DNA of 64,000 bases from Dyadobacter sp. CY323 (GTDB lineage: Bacteria > Bacteroidota > Bacteroidia > Cytophagales > Spirosomataceae): assembly GCF_021390245.1 (NCBI RefSeq), contig NZ_JAJUXH010000007.1, positions 62,001 through 126,000 of the forward strand, read 5' to 3'. The position numbers and the translations under genes were made by a program. Shown here one piece after another: positions 38,574 to 46,588 of this stretch; position 1 is the stretch's first letter, and each line of letters starts with the position of its first letter. The notes beneath the pieces were generated by a model. It ran no database searches. It had not been told where the DNA came from and saw only the letters and a program-made list of their open reading frames with translations.

Positions 38574-40130
38574 TTAGCTTGCTACCGAGCTTGTTATGGC
38601 TTCGGAATGCTGTTTCAGGATCATTTCTGCGGCTTTTGCACCGATCATAAAACAGGCTGCGACTGTATTTCCGCTGATCACAGTCGGCATGACCGAGGCG
38701 TCGGCTACTCTTAAATTTGCAATGCCGTGTACTTTGAGGCTCGGATCAACGACCGACATCTCGTCTTGTCCCATTTTACAGGTCCCCGCCGGATGCCAGA
38801 GTGTGGTGCATTGGCTACGGATAAATCCTTCCAGGTCCGTTCCTTCGCCCGGTACCATTTCACCGCCGTTCAGTTCCAGGAATTTGTTGGTATTGGCAAG
38901 TTTCCGCACTATCCCGACTGCTTTGGAAAGTACTTCCACGTCGGCAGCTGCCTGGAGATAATTTGGATTTACAAATGGGGGGTCCATGAAATGCTTCGAC
39001 TGAAGAGTAACTTCTCCCCTGCTTTCCGGCTGCACCAAAATCGGCAGGAATATGCAAACCGGGCCGCCCAGATCGGGCAATATCGGCGCAAGCGGTCCCG
39101 GCAAACTTGGAGTGAAATTGATTTGCAGATCTACCAGTCCGCCTTCTTCTTTTGTGCAAAGAAAAATGGCATTACCGGTCAGCAACGTCGTATTTGGCAT
39201 TGGAATCTTCGACCTGAAAATCATCGGCAGCTGCAAATGATCCTGCAGGTTTTTTCCAACACCCGGCAAATCAGCGACTACCGGTATTTCCAGGGCTTTC
39301 AGTTCTGCCGCCGGCCCGATTCCCGAAAGCAACAGCAACTTCGGCGAAGCCAGCGCACCCGAAGAAACGATCACTTCTTTTTCGGCCAAAGCATGCCAGG
39401 TCAGGTCCTCCTGCTCGAATTCAATCCCGAATGCTTTTTTGTCCTGGATCAAAATCCGGGACACCTGCGCATTTGTGATAATCGTCAGGTTCTGCCTTTC
39501 TCTAATCGGATCTAAAAATGCTGAAACGCCATTATCGCGGCGATTTTCCTTATCAATGTGAAACTGTAACAAACCAGCTCCATTTTCCTGGCGGGCGCCA
39601 TTATAATCCCAGTCCGGGCCGTCGTAACCCAGTTCCGTCGCACCTTTCAGAAAATGTTCGGAACGCATCACATCGTCCGGGCAATAACGGATACTTATTT
39701 CGCCGCCCGTTGAATGGTACGTGGATTCACCACCTTCAAAGTTCTCTAATTTTTTAAAATAGGTTAATACATCGTCATATCCCCATCCTTCGGCGCCCAG
39801 GGCTTCCCATTCGTTGAAGTTCCCCGGATTTCCGCGGACGTACATCATGGCATTCAGCGATGTGCCTCCGCCTAGTACTTTGCCCTGGTTGATCACTATT
39901 TTACGCCCGCCCAACCCCTCCTGACCGGTAGTTTCAAGCTGCCAGTCCAAGTCCGTGCCCCACAAGCTTACAAAACCGCCGGGATCTTTTACAGCCGGGT
40001 TCTGATCGCTACCACCGGCTTCAATCAGTAAAACCCGGTTTTTCGGATCTTCACTCAATCGGTTTGCAAGCACACTGCCGGAGGCTCCGGCGCCCACAAT
40101 GATGTAATCGTAGATTTGATTATTCAACAT
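38574..40130 (-). CDS. GMC family FAD-dependent oxidoreductase
   Basis: This 518-residue flavoenzyme is of the glucose-methanol-choline family. It has the FAD-binding GAGASG (G13-G18), the GMC signature 1 (GKVLGGGTSLNAMMYVRG, about 84-101), the signature 2 (SSGALASPKLLLLSGIGP) and the catalytic histidine H446 in HPAGTCKMG. The sequence is closest to choline/alcohol dehydrogenase-like members, oxidising an alcohol to an aldehyde or ketone. No Tat or Sec signal is present, so it is cytoplasmic. It lies 26 bp downstream of the ThDP enzyme, and together they could oxidise and then cleave or join a 2-oxo compound. Confidence 0.92.
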   Translation of the reverse strand: MLNNQIYDYIIVGAGASGSVLANRLSEDPKNRVLLIEAGGSDQNPAVKDPGGFVSLWGTDLDWQLETTGQEGLGGRKIVINQGKVLGGGTSLNAMMYVRGNPGNFNEWEALGAEGWGYDDVLTYFKKLENFEGGESTYHSTGGEISIRYCPDDVMRSEHFLKGATELGYDGPDWDYNGARQENGAGLLQFHIDKENRRDNGVSAFLDPIRERQNLTIITNAQVSRILIQDKKAFGIEFEQEDLTWHALAEKEVIVSSGALASPKLLLLSGIGPAAELKALEIPVVADLPGVGKNLQDHLQLPMIFRSKIPMPNTTLLTGNAIFLCTKEEGGLVDLQINFTPSLPGPLAPILPDLGGPVCIFLPILVQPESRGEVTLQSKHFMDPPFVNPNYLQAAADVEVLSKAVGIVRKLANTNKFLELNGGEMVPGEGTDLEGFIRSQCTTLWHPAGTCKMGQDEMSVVDPSLKVHGIANLRVADASVMPTVISGNTVAACFMIGAKAAEMILKQHSEAITSSVAS

Positions 40131-40156
40131 TTTTATGGAGGAGGTTAATTGGTCAG

Positions 40157-41866
40157 CTAATGCGAACAGTTCACTTTTACCCAGTCGGAACGGTGGTCAC
40201 CTTCCAGCACCAGGTCAATTAAAAAGGGTTTATCGTCGGCCAGCATCCTCTCGATTGCCGGTAAAATATCTTCTTCTTTTTCCACCCGGACGGAATCGAC
40301 GCCCATGGATTGCGCCATCAGGTCAAACCGGATCGCGGGATATGAAAGGTCGAATGGCAGCGGGAACGAATGTTTGCCAATCTCTCTTTCCTGCCAGTAT
40401 TGGTCGATATTGAGTTGCAAAAGACGGTACGATCCATTGTTACACACTACAAACTTTGCTCCGGTGTTATGCCGGACCGCAGACCAGAGCGTTTGAATGG
40501 TATACATACTTCCGCCGTCGCCCGAAAAGCCGATCACCGTTTTTTCAGGATTAGCCAGCTTGGCACCGATCGCACCCGGAAAGCCTACTCCGAGCGAACC
40601 TCCGCGTGTTGTAAAGTACTGGCCGGCAGACCGTGGCGGGATGTACCTGCTAACTGCTGCCGAACTCGTTAATGCTTCGTCGAAAATAATTGTTTCGGCC
40701 TGGTTGAGTTTTTCTGCAAGAACGCGGCTGAACTGTGCCATATGCAAAGGATTTTTTCCCTGTTGCTTATCGTCCAGTTGTTTTTCGTTGCGTATTTTCT
40801 CTTCTTTTGCCTGACCGATCTGCTCTATACGTTCGATCACAATCGACATTTGTTCGGGAGAGATCATGGCTTCAATAGCCTCAGCGAGTTCAGCAAGTGA
40901 TAACTTGGGATCGCAAACTACACCCAGGTCAACACGGTGATTTTTAGCGATTTCATATGCATTCAGATCGTAATGGATCACTTTGGCGTCCGGTGCGTAA
41001 ATTTCACCAAGCTCCGGGAAAACCTCAGGCACCATATAGGTTCCCACAACTAGGTTTACATCGCCTTTTGTAGTAATCGGGTGGCTGAATGAACCGAACA
41101 TATGGCCGGTCGTGCCCTGGTAAAGCGGATGCGTATTGTCCATTACCACGTCACCAAATTCAACCCCATATACTTCCGCGCCTAAAAGCTCCGCTACTTT
41201 CGTCAATTCCGGGATCGCATCTGAATATGCCACGCCGTCCCCCACGAAAATCATTGGTTTTTCTGCATTCAGAAGCATTTCAGCAGATTGTCTGATCAAA
41301 TCTTCCGAAGGTAAAACCCGCGTAGACGGAATGCAGCTTGGGAATACGGGCTCATCGTTTATCTCGTCCAGAATATCCATCGGCAAACAAACGTAAACCG
41401 GCCCCATTGGTGCTGTGGTAGCTATTTTAATCGCGCGGCGCAAAGTCCTCAACAGCGATTTCGACGAGGTCGCCATCGTTGCATATTTGGTAACCGGGGC
41501 CATCATCGCTACCAGGTCGTTCGCCATTTGCGCGTCCATATTCATGTACTGCACACCCGCGTCCGATCCGATCACGACCAGCGGCGCATGTCCCCGTTTA
41601 GCCTGATACACGGCGCCCACCGCATTACCGATACCCGGCGAACTGTGCAGTTGCACCAGGGTAGGTTTTTGCGTAGCCCTCGCGTAACCATCGCCCATCA
41701 TGACGGCAATGGTTTCCTGCAGGGAAAGAATATACTTCATGTCCGGGTATTCGGCCAGGGCATCGAGGAAACCTTGCTCCACCGTTCCCGGGTTCCCGAA
41801 CATGAAATCCATACCGTCGGCAAGAAATTGTTCGATTATCTTCTGATTCCCGGTTTTACCAGCCAT
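40157..41866 (-). CDS. Thiamine diphosphate-dependent enzyme, benzoylformate decarboxylase/acetolactate synthase-like
   Basis: This 569-residue protein has the three-domain ThDP fold. The N-terminal PYR domain has GNPGTVEQGFLDAL and catalytic E51 (LSLQETIAVMMGDGYA). The middle domain follows, and the C-terminal PP domain carries the ThDP/Mg motif GDGGS (D450) with NNGSYRLL about 27 residues later. The family decarboxylates or ligates 2-oxo acids; the lack of an obvious small subunit and the overall pattern favour a benzoylformate decarboxylase or glyoxylate carboligase-like role over amino acid biosynthesis. Its first codons overlap the end of the DJ-1-like gene by 11 bp, indicating coupled expression. 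Confidence 0.9.
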   Translation of the reverse strand: MAGKTGNQKIIEQFLADGMDFMFGNPGTVEQGFLDALAEYPDMKYILSLQETIAVMMGDGYARATQKPTLVQLHSSPGIGNAVGAVYQAKRGHAPLVVIGSDAGVQYMNMDAQMANDLVAMMAPVTKYATMATSSKSLLRTLRRAIKIATTAPMGPVYVCLPMDILDEINDEPVFPSCIPSTRVLPSEDLIRQSAEMLLNAEKPMIFVGDGVAYSDAIPELTKVAELLGAEVYGVEFGDVVMDNTHPLYQGTTGHMFGSFSHPITTKGDVNLVVGTYMVPEVFPELGEIYAPDAKVIHYDLNAYEIAKNHRVDLGVVCDPKLSLAELAEAIEAMISPEQMSIVIERIEQIGQAKEEKIRNEKQLDDKQQGKNPLHMAQFSRVLAEKLNQAETIIFDEALTSSAAVSRYIPPRSAGQYFTTRGGSLGVGFPGAIGAKLANPEKTVIGFSGDGGSMYTIQTLWSAVRHNTGAKFVVCNNGSYRLLQLNIDQYWQEREIGKHSFPLPFDLSYPAIRFDLMAQSMGVDSVRVEKEEDILPAIERMLADDKPFLIDLVLEGDHRSDWVKVNCSH

Positions 41867-42683
41867 AACGAGTGAGACCTTTGTCTAATACGTTCACAAA
41901 CTGCTCTCCGAATTCGAAAGAACATTGCAGCGAACGTGCGGTAATAAATGGATAATCAACGATTACTGAGGTTTCTTTTCCAAAATTGCCATGATACTGA
42001 CCTTCTGGTCCCACTGCGTCGGACAAGATATATTCCAGTACATATGGCGGCGCGCCCATGTTCAGATCCGTGTGCAGGAAGCCGGTACCGTCGTGGTAAT
42101 CGTACTCAATGCAATGTCCGGTCACATGTTTGCCACGGATAATCGGTCTGCGCTCGTTGAAATCGCGGGCAAAAACCAGCGGAGCAACTCCGTAGCAGAT
42201 TCCCGCAACAGGCAATCCTTTTTTGTAAAAGCCTAAGATCAGATCGTGAACGCGCTGATTGTTGACCATGTCAACGATCGGGCCGCTGCCGCCTACTAGG
42301 AAAACGGCTGCATATTCTTCGGTCAGTTTTTCCTGCGCAATTTTAAGATCTGCATAATATTTTTCAAACGCTCTCAAAAAGTCAGGCGTTGAGAAAAACG
42401 GACGTTCCGGAAGGATCTCGGAAAGGTTCATTCTTTCTTCAAGACGGTTTGATTTCTCGAATGCAATCACTTTCTCAGCAGCAAGCGGCGTAGTAACGCA
42501 TACTCCCAGCGGAGGATCCACATAGGTAGTATCGTAGCTCGGCGGCAATGCCTCTGCTTTTTTACCTGTCGGTGTAATGAATTCTACAGTGTAACCGGCT
42601 TCTTCCAGTTTTTCGAGCGGGCCTACGAGCTCAATGCCCCAATATCCATATTCCGATAAAACGGCGAGTATTTTTTTAGACAT
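41856..42683 (-). CDS. Type 1 glutamine amidotransferase-like DJ-1/PfpI protein (275 aa)
   Basis: This DJ-1/PfpI superfamily member has the nucleophile C163 in VAGICYGVAPL and an acidic/His-containing C-terminal half. At 275 residues it is longer than the Hsp31-type core, and it begins KILAVLSEYGYWGIELVGPLEKL, which resembles chaperone/glyoxalase III-like proteins. The segment KYYADLKIAQEKLTEEYAAVFLVGGSGP precedes the elbow as in Hsp31. Overlap of 11 bp with the ThDP gene suggests a functional pair, perhaps removing a reactive aldehyde or dicarbonyl product of that enzyme. This is inference from context. Confidence 0.82.
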   Translation of the reverse strand: MSKKILAVLSEYGYWGIELVGPLEKLEEAGYTVEFITPTGKKAEALPPSYDTTYVDPPLGVCVTTPLAAEKVIAFEKSNRLEERMNLSEILPERPFFSTPDFLRAFEKYYADLKIAQEKLTEEYAAVFLVGGSGPIVDMVNNQRVHDLILGFYKKGLPVAGICYGVAPLVFARDFNERRPIIRGKHVTGHCIEYDYHDGTGFLHTDLNMGAPPYVLEYILSDAVGPEGQYHGNFGKETSVIVDYPFITARSLQCSFEFGEQFVNVLDKGLTRYGW

Positions 42684-42766
42684 AATATTTTTTGGTTTTT
42701 CGAAGCTTTAAAATTTTGATAAGAGGAGGATCAATGATCAAGAGGAAGATTTGATATCTTTAGAAA

Positions 42767-43204
42767 TCAATGTCCCGGAGGAGGAGGCACAACTCCCAGC
42801 TGCTGTAACAGACCGAGTTCGTCGACATTTGCCCAGCGTTCTGCGATTTTACCATCGGCCATACGAACCGTCGTCGTTCCTGACATGGAGATTGATTTGC
42901 CGGATGGTGGCATTCCCATTACTCCGCCAGTATCGGTACCATTCAGTCTCCATCTGTGAACGACTTTGTCAGCCACATAAATCTGGTCTTCGATAGTAAG
43001 CTGTACGTCCGGCATTGCACCGCGAAACATTCCCACAATTCCTTTGAAACTGGCTGACCCAGGTTCAGATACGGTTTTTCCACCTACCTGAGAATGGTCG
43101 ATCGCGTCAGACGATAAAAGGTCTTCTCTTACGATACCTGTATTCCAGGCAGCTTCAAAAAACTCGATACAAATGGCATTGTTTTCTTCTGCTGTTAATG
43201 ACAT
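42767..43204 (-). CDS. SnoaL-like ester cyclase family protein (145 aa)
   Basis: This NTF2-fold protein is of the SnoaL polyketide-cyclase-like subgroup: ICIEFFEAAWNTG opening, FKGIVGMFRGAMPDVQLTIEDQIYVADKVVHRWRLNGTDTGGVMG-type core, and MSGTTTVRMADGKIAERWANVDELGLLQQLG at the end. The DVQLTI/VVHRW/HTG-like pattern is the standard ester cyclase layout. SnoaL proper catalyses an intramolecular aldol cyclisation; most relatives are unassigned. It precedes the DJ-1-like gene by 83 bp. The related double-domain protein at 44313-45176 shares the LLQQLG ending. Confidence 0.85.
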   Translation of the reverse strand: MSLTAEENNAICIEFFEAAWNTGIVREDLLSSDAIDHSQVGGKTVSEPGSASFKGIVGMFRGAMPDVQLTIEDQIYVADKVVHRWRLNGTDTGGVMGMPPSGKSISMSGTTTVRMADGKIAERWANVDELGLLQQLGVVPPPPGH

Positions 43205-43242
43205 GGTTTTTTCTTTTAAGGGTTGAAATGGTAGGGGGAAGC

Positions 43243-43270
43243 TTTTAGCTGTTAGCCATTAGCTGTTAGC
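43243..43270. repeat. 7-bp tandem array, left arm
   Basis: The heptamers are TTTTAGC, TGTTAGC, CATTAGC, TGTTAGC. They face the right arm at 43349-43376 as its approximate reverse complement, and lie just upstream of the SnoaL gene start on the minus strand. Confidence 0.85.
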
Positions 43271-43348
43271 CTTTTTTTTATTTTGAAACTTATTAAACTC
43301 TCAATCTGGTACATAATCATCTCGTTGCGAACGGCTTAGTTTCTAAAA

Positions 43349-43376
43349 GCTAATAGCTAACGGCTAATAGCTAACA
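43349..43376. repeat. 7-bp tandem array, right arm
   Basis: The heptamers are GCTAATA, GCTAACG, GCTAATA, GCTAACA, continuing into GCATTTAGC, which runs over the TAA stop of the two-domain NTF2 gene (43381-43383). With the left arm it can form a long imperfect hairpin over the 177-bp gap. Confidence 0.85.
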
Positions 43377-43380
43377 GCAT

Positions 43381-44292
43381 TTAGCTTACTACAAACGGTC
43401 TCCCGCCTAAAAATGCCTCCACGATTCCGGCTGTGTTTACGTAGTTTGTGAACTTTGTAATTCGGCCTTCCTTTGCGGTTACTATATGGACTACGCTGGT
43501 GTGAAATGGTAATCCGGTGGCTTTTGATGAACCCGGCTCGTCGATCAGGACAGCTGCTGTGTCTCCCTCGCAAATCATCCCGACAGCTTTAAAATGTTCG
43601 AAATGCATGGTTTCAATGATCGCTTTCGCCGATTCCATTGCTTCGTCCGGGCCTATCCACTTGCCCGACCATCCGATAATGTCTGCGGGACCGAACATTT
43701 CCCAGACTACATCTTCTGCAAACACTTTCCGCAACTCATCCGTCTTCAAACCTTGCAAAGCGCCGTACATCGCCAATACCGTCTTTACTGTTTCGGGTAG
43801 CGGGGCATCCGCATTCTTTTCAGGCGCCAGCGGACTGATCACGTAATGGGAAGCGGACTGCGAAAGCTGCACCGTGAATGGCCTTCCGCCATACAGAGCT
43901 TCAATAATGGGAAAAGCGTCGCGGTACGATTGCAAGCGACTAATTTTCCCGTCAGTAATCGTGATCCAATGTACCGCACCCCCGGTGAACCTGCTCCCGT
44001 TCCTGGTTTCGCCGCTTCCGTCCAGGACAACCGCTGCTGTGTTGCCCTGGACGATAAACCGGGTCGGAACCAGCTTATCGGAAGCTAATCCTTCGTTGAG
44101 TAAAATAAAATATTGTCTGACACCTTCGTGGCCTTTCCATTCTCCTGCCCAGGGCATGATATCGGTCGGACCGGCAACTTCCCAAATCACATCTTCTGCT
44201 AAAAAAGGCAGTAGCTGATCGATTTGGTTATTTTCTAATGTGTCGTAAAATCTTCTTAACAAAGTGGTTGGTTGCGCAACACTGGTTTCCAT
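43381..44292 (-). CDS. Two-domain NTF2-like protein (303 aa)
   Basis: Two NTF2-like domains occur in tandem (about 6-135 and 165-300). Both have the same skeleton: QLLPFLAEDVIWEVAGPTDIMPWAGEWKGHEG in the first and ELRKVFAEDVVWEMFGPADIIGWSGKWIGPDE in the second; ALYGGRPFTV and AFLGGRPFVV close each domain. This marks an internal duplication of one ancestral gene. The fold class is usual for SnoaL-like proteins acting on small hydrophobic substrates, with no assigned reaction. It is 20 bp downstream of the two-domain ester cyclase gene, another duplicated NTF2 protein. Confidence 0.85.
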   Translation of the reverse strand: METSVAQPTTLLRRFYDTLENNQIDQLLPFLAEDVIWEVAGPTDIMPWAGEWKGHEGVRQYFILLNEGLASDKLVPTRFIVQGNTAAVVLDGSGETRNGSRFTGGAVHWITITDGKISRLQSYRDAFPIIEALYGGRPFTVQLSQSASHYVISPLAPEKNADAPLPETVKTVLAMYGALQGLKTDELRKVFAEDVVWEMFGPADIIGWSGKWIGPDEAMESAKAIIETMHFEHFKAVGMICEGDTAAVLIDEPGSSKATGLPFHTSVVHIVTAKEGRITKFTNYVNTAGIVEAFLGGRPFVVS

Positions 44293-44312
44293 GAATCCGG
44301 ATGGTTGACGTT

Positions 44313-45176
44313 TCAGGATGGGATGGCGCCGAGTTGCTGCATCAAACCGAAATCATTTTCGTTCACATGCACTGAAACGATTTTGCCATTCTTGATCGTA
44401 AAAATGTCGATACCGTAATCCTTCACGTGGTTTCCGGTTGCAGGTGCTCCGAGGAATTCTCCCAGGTGAGTACCTTCAATATTCCATCTGCTGGCTACTT
44501 TATTTCCTTCGGCTGTCTGGCGCATCACCGTGAACTTGATGTCCGGGAATGCATTCCGCAGGTAAGAAACAAATCCTTTGAAAGCCGGGTAGCCCGCGAT
44601 TGGCTCAGGCTGGGTAGGTATAATAAATGCAAATTCAGGATCTAGAATTTCTTCTACTACATCCAGCCTGCCCTGGCTCATAATTTCTTCGAAGTACCGG
44701 GTAGCCAAAGTTTGGTTGTGTTCCAGGTCGTGCTCAGCCTCCGCGCCTTCTGACGGAAGCACGCCCAATTGCAGCATCAGACCAAGTGTATCTTCATGGC
44801 CGATCGATTCCACGATTTTACCGTCTTTAATGGTGTGCCAGGTCATTCCGTCGATTTCGAAATGTTTTCCGCTCGCTTGTACATCTCCTTTTACAGTTAC
44901 CAAAGGTCCACCGGTATGCGTGCCGCCGCCTTTCCAACGGGTAATTACCCAGTCGCCGCCAGCCAGCATTTCTTGCGGGTTGATGTAAAAATCAGGGAAT
45001 GAACCATGAAGCATTTTAACAAGTCCGATGAATCCGTCGGGACCATAAAATGGCTCTGGGTGAGTAGGCAGGGTGAAAACAAAATCTTCTGAAAGGATCT
45101 CGTGAGCAACCTGCTCGTTCATCCCGTTCATGATCTGGTAAAAGTAACGTCTTGAAAGTACCTTGTTTGTATTCAT
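44313..45176 (-). CDS. Two-domain SnoaL-like ester cyclase protein (287 aa)
   Basis: It contains two SnoaL-type domains (about 8-140 and 150-287). Each has the marker pattern F-T/I-LPTHPEPFYGPDGF versus FIIPTQPEPIAGYPAF, then WVITRWKGGGTHTG versus VASRWNIEGTHLG, and each ends LMLQLGVLPS or LMQQLGAIPS. The pairing shows an internal duplication. I place the start at ATG 45176; a TTG three codons earlier is possible. It is the first gene of the minus-strand cluster and faces the regulator unit at 45623 across a 446-bp gap, so its promoter should lie there. Confidence 0.85.
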   Translation of the reverse strand: MNTNKVLSRRYFYQIMNGMNEQVAHEILSEDFVFTLPTHPEPFYGPDGFIGLVKMLHGSFPDFYINPQEMLAGGDWVITRWKGGGTHTGGPLVTVKGDVQASGKHFEIDGMTWHTIKDGKIVESIGHEDTLGLMLQLGVLPSEGAEAEHDLEHNQTLATRYFEEIMSQGRLDVVEEILDPEFAFIIPTQPEPIAGYPAFKGFVSYLRNAFPDIKFTVMRQTAEGNKVASRWNIEGTHLGEFLGAPATGNHVKDYGIDIFTIKNGKIVSVHVNENDFGLMQQLGAIPS

Positions 45177-45622
45177 CTTGGTCAAAGTCCCAGGGAGGAA
45201 GGTTTAGTTAAAAATGATACCGAATCGTTCTTTTTTAATTTCTGATTTCCAAATATCTCTACAACCCGGGGCCGAGGGTTTCAAATAATTATCGAAACTG
45301 AAAAAAAGCATGTTGAACCCGTTGATTCCAGACCTCAAACCGACGAAGGTTCTGCGAACCTGCGAAAAGGCATTATGAAATTTTTCCACCTGTCCGAATG
45401 CAGTATAATCGATTACCTTTTAATAAATTATGCATAAAATCTTTTGATTAATTTTCGAAAAACGGAAGAAAACAATAGTATTATTTCTACCATTATAAGT
45501 ATAATTGCAGGTGCTCCCACTTAATCAAACTCTGCCCATCCAATGTCTTTTAAAGGGCAACATGCTACACGCACGAATTCATACGCGCTACAAACTTCGT
45601 TTATAACTATAAATATCTGTAA
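45177..45622. other. Long divergent intergenic region
   Basis: This 446-bp gap separates the divergent enzyme cluster and regulator unit. I see no convincing gene; short ORFs here lack family features. The central part (about 45420-45510) is A/T-rich, as expected for two divergent promoters, but no clear TTTG/TAnnTTTG pair stands out. A LytTR binding site (imperfect direct repeats) would be expected here if the regulator controls the cluster; I could not define one. Confidence 0.4.
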
Positions 45623-46588
45623 ATGACACCCTTGAATCTACTAATTGTAGCGATCCGACCCGAATGGCTCATTCTTTTGGAAAATTCACTTACCTATGCC
45701 GGCTATACATTTCAAATGAAACAAGCCGATTCAAAGCAAGCCGCAATCAAGGCATTTCATGAAGGCAGGTATGACCTGCTGATCTCCAATTGCGCATTGC
45801 CCGATGGCACGATTACAGATCTGGCAGACGTGCTGGGGAGTCAGCTGCCTTGCCTGGTGATGTCTGAAGGATTTTGTCCCGTGAGTGCAGGCCCGGTCCT
45901 GGCGGTAACAGATACTAACTATTACATCAATTGTACCAATAAGCTGGAATGGATTCCCGCGCTGGAAAACACGCTGATAAAATGGAAAAATAATGCGCAG
46001 CAGAAACTCGACCAGCATCAGCAGCGCTCGGAGACTTTTAACAAGAAGGTAATGGCTCGGTGCGAGGAGATATTTTCTTCGGACAAAGGACACGATGGAT
46101 CCGCCGAAGCTGTCGATTCGGCATTTGAACTGTTGCTGGAAGTAATGGACCTGAGTCGCATTTACCTATGTATGCCTCATAATGGAAACGACGGCGAAAC
46201 CGAGATCAGGAAACGGGTGGAGGTTACCGCGCCAGGCGTTGCATTGAAACGGTCCGCGTCCGCCAATCCGCTCGAAATTCCTTTTTTCACAAGATGGAAT
46301 ATACTGTTTGAATCAGGAAGGCCGGTTCAGGAATTACTCGAAAACCTGCCACGAAATGAGCACCACTGGCTTGCAAGGCATGATATAATGTCCCTACTTG
46401 CAGTACCGGTTTGTGAAAATGGAAGATGGCTGGCCTACATCGGGCTGGAAGACACCATGAATATCAGAGAATGGTCGGAAGCCGAAATCGAACTGGTAGT
46501 TCTGATCTCAGGCCTGATCCACAAAAAATATCTCTCAAACGAAAAATCATCCCGGCTAAACCCTGAATTACTTACGAGTCCGGCATGA
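45623..46588 (+). CDS. Pseudo-receiver-GAF protein
   Basis: This 321-residue cytoplasmic protein has an N-terminal receiver-like domain (about 1-115) and a C-terminal GAF-like domain (about 150-305). The receiver has lost its chemistry: LLISNCALPDG places N56 where the phospho-acceptor Asp should be, and the N-terminal acidic pair is missing (VAIRPE). The GAF part includes AVDSAFELLLEVMDLSRIYL and LLAVPVCENGRWLAYIGLED. A linker helix (about 115-150) joins them. The stop codon overlaps the ATG of the LytS-type kinase gene (ATGA). It probably senses a ligand and modulates the kinase without being phosphorylated. Confidence 0.8.
   Translation: MTPLNLLIVAIRPEWLILLENSLTYAGYTFQMKQADSKQAAIKAFHEGRYDLLISNCALPDGTITDLADVLGSQLPCLVMSEGFCPVSAGPVLAVTDTNYYINCTNKLEWIPALENTLIKWKNNAQQKLDQHQQRSETFNKKVMARCEEIFSSDKGHDGSAEAVDSAFELLLEVMDLSRIYLCMPHNGNDGETEIRKRVEVTAPGVALKRSASANPLEIPFFTRWNILFESGRPVQELLENLPRNEHHWLARHDIMSLLAVPVCENGRWLAYIGLEDTMNIREWSEAEIELVVLISGLIHKKYLSNEKSSRLNPELLTSPA

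Noticed and set aside
36650-45176. Polyketide biosynthesis cluster, suggested by SnoaL-like proteins
   Set aside because: There is no ketosynthase, acyl carrier protein or other polyketide assembly gene; the SnoaL/NTF2 fold is used for many unrelated tasks.
45204-45389. 61-aa ORF in the divergent gap
   Set aside because: No family features, no context support, and it covers the expected promoter of the enzyme cluster.
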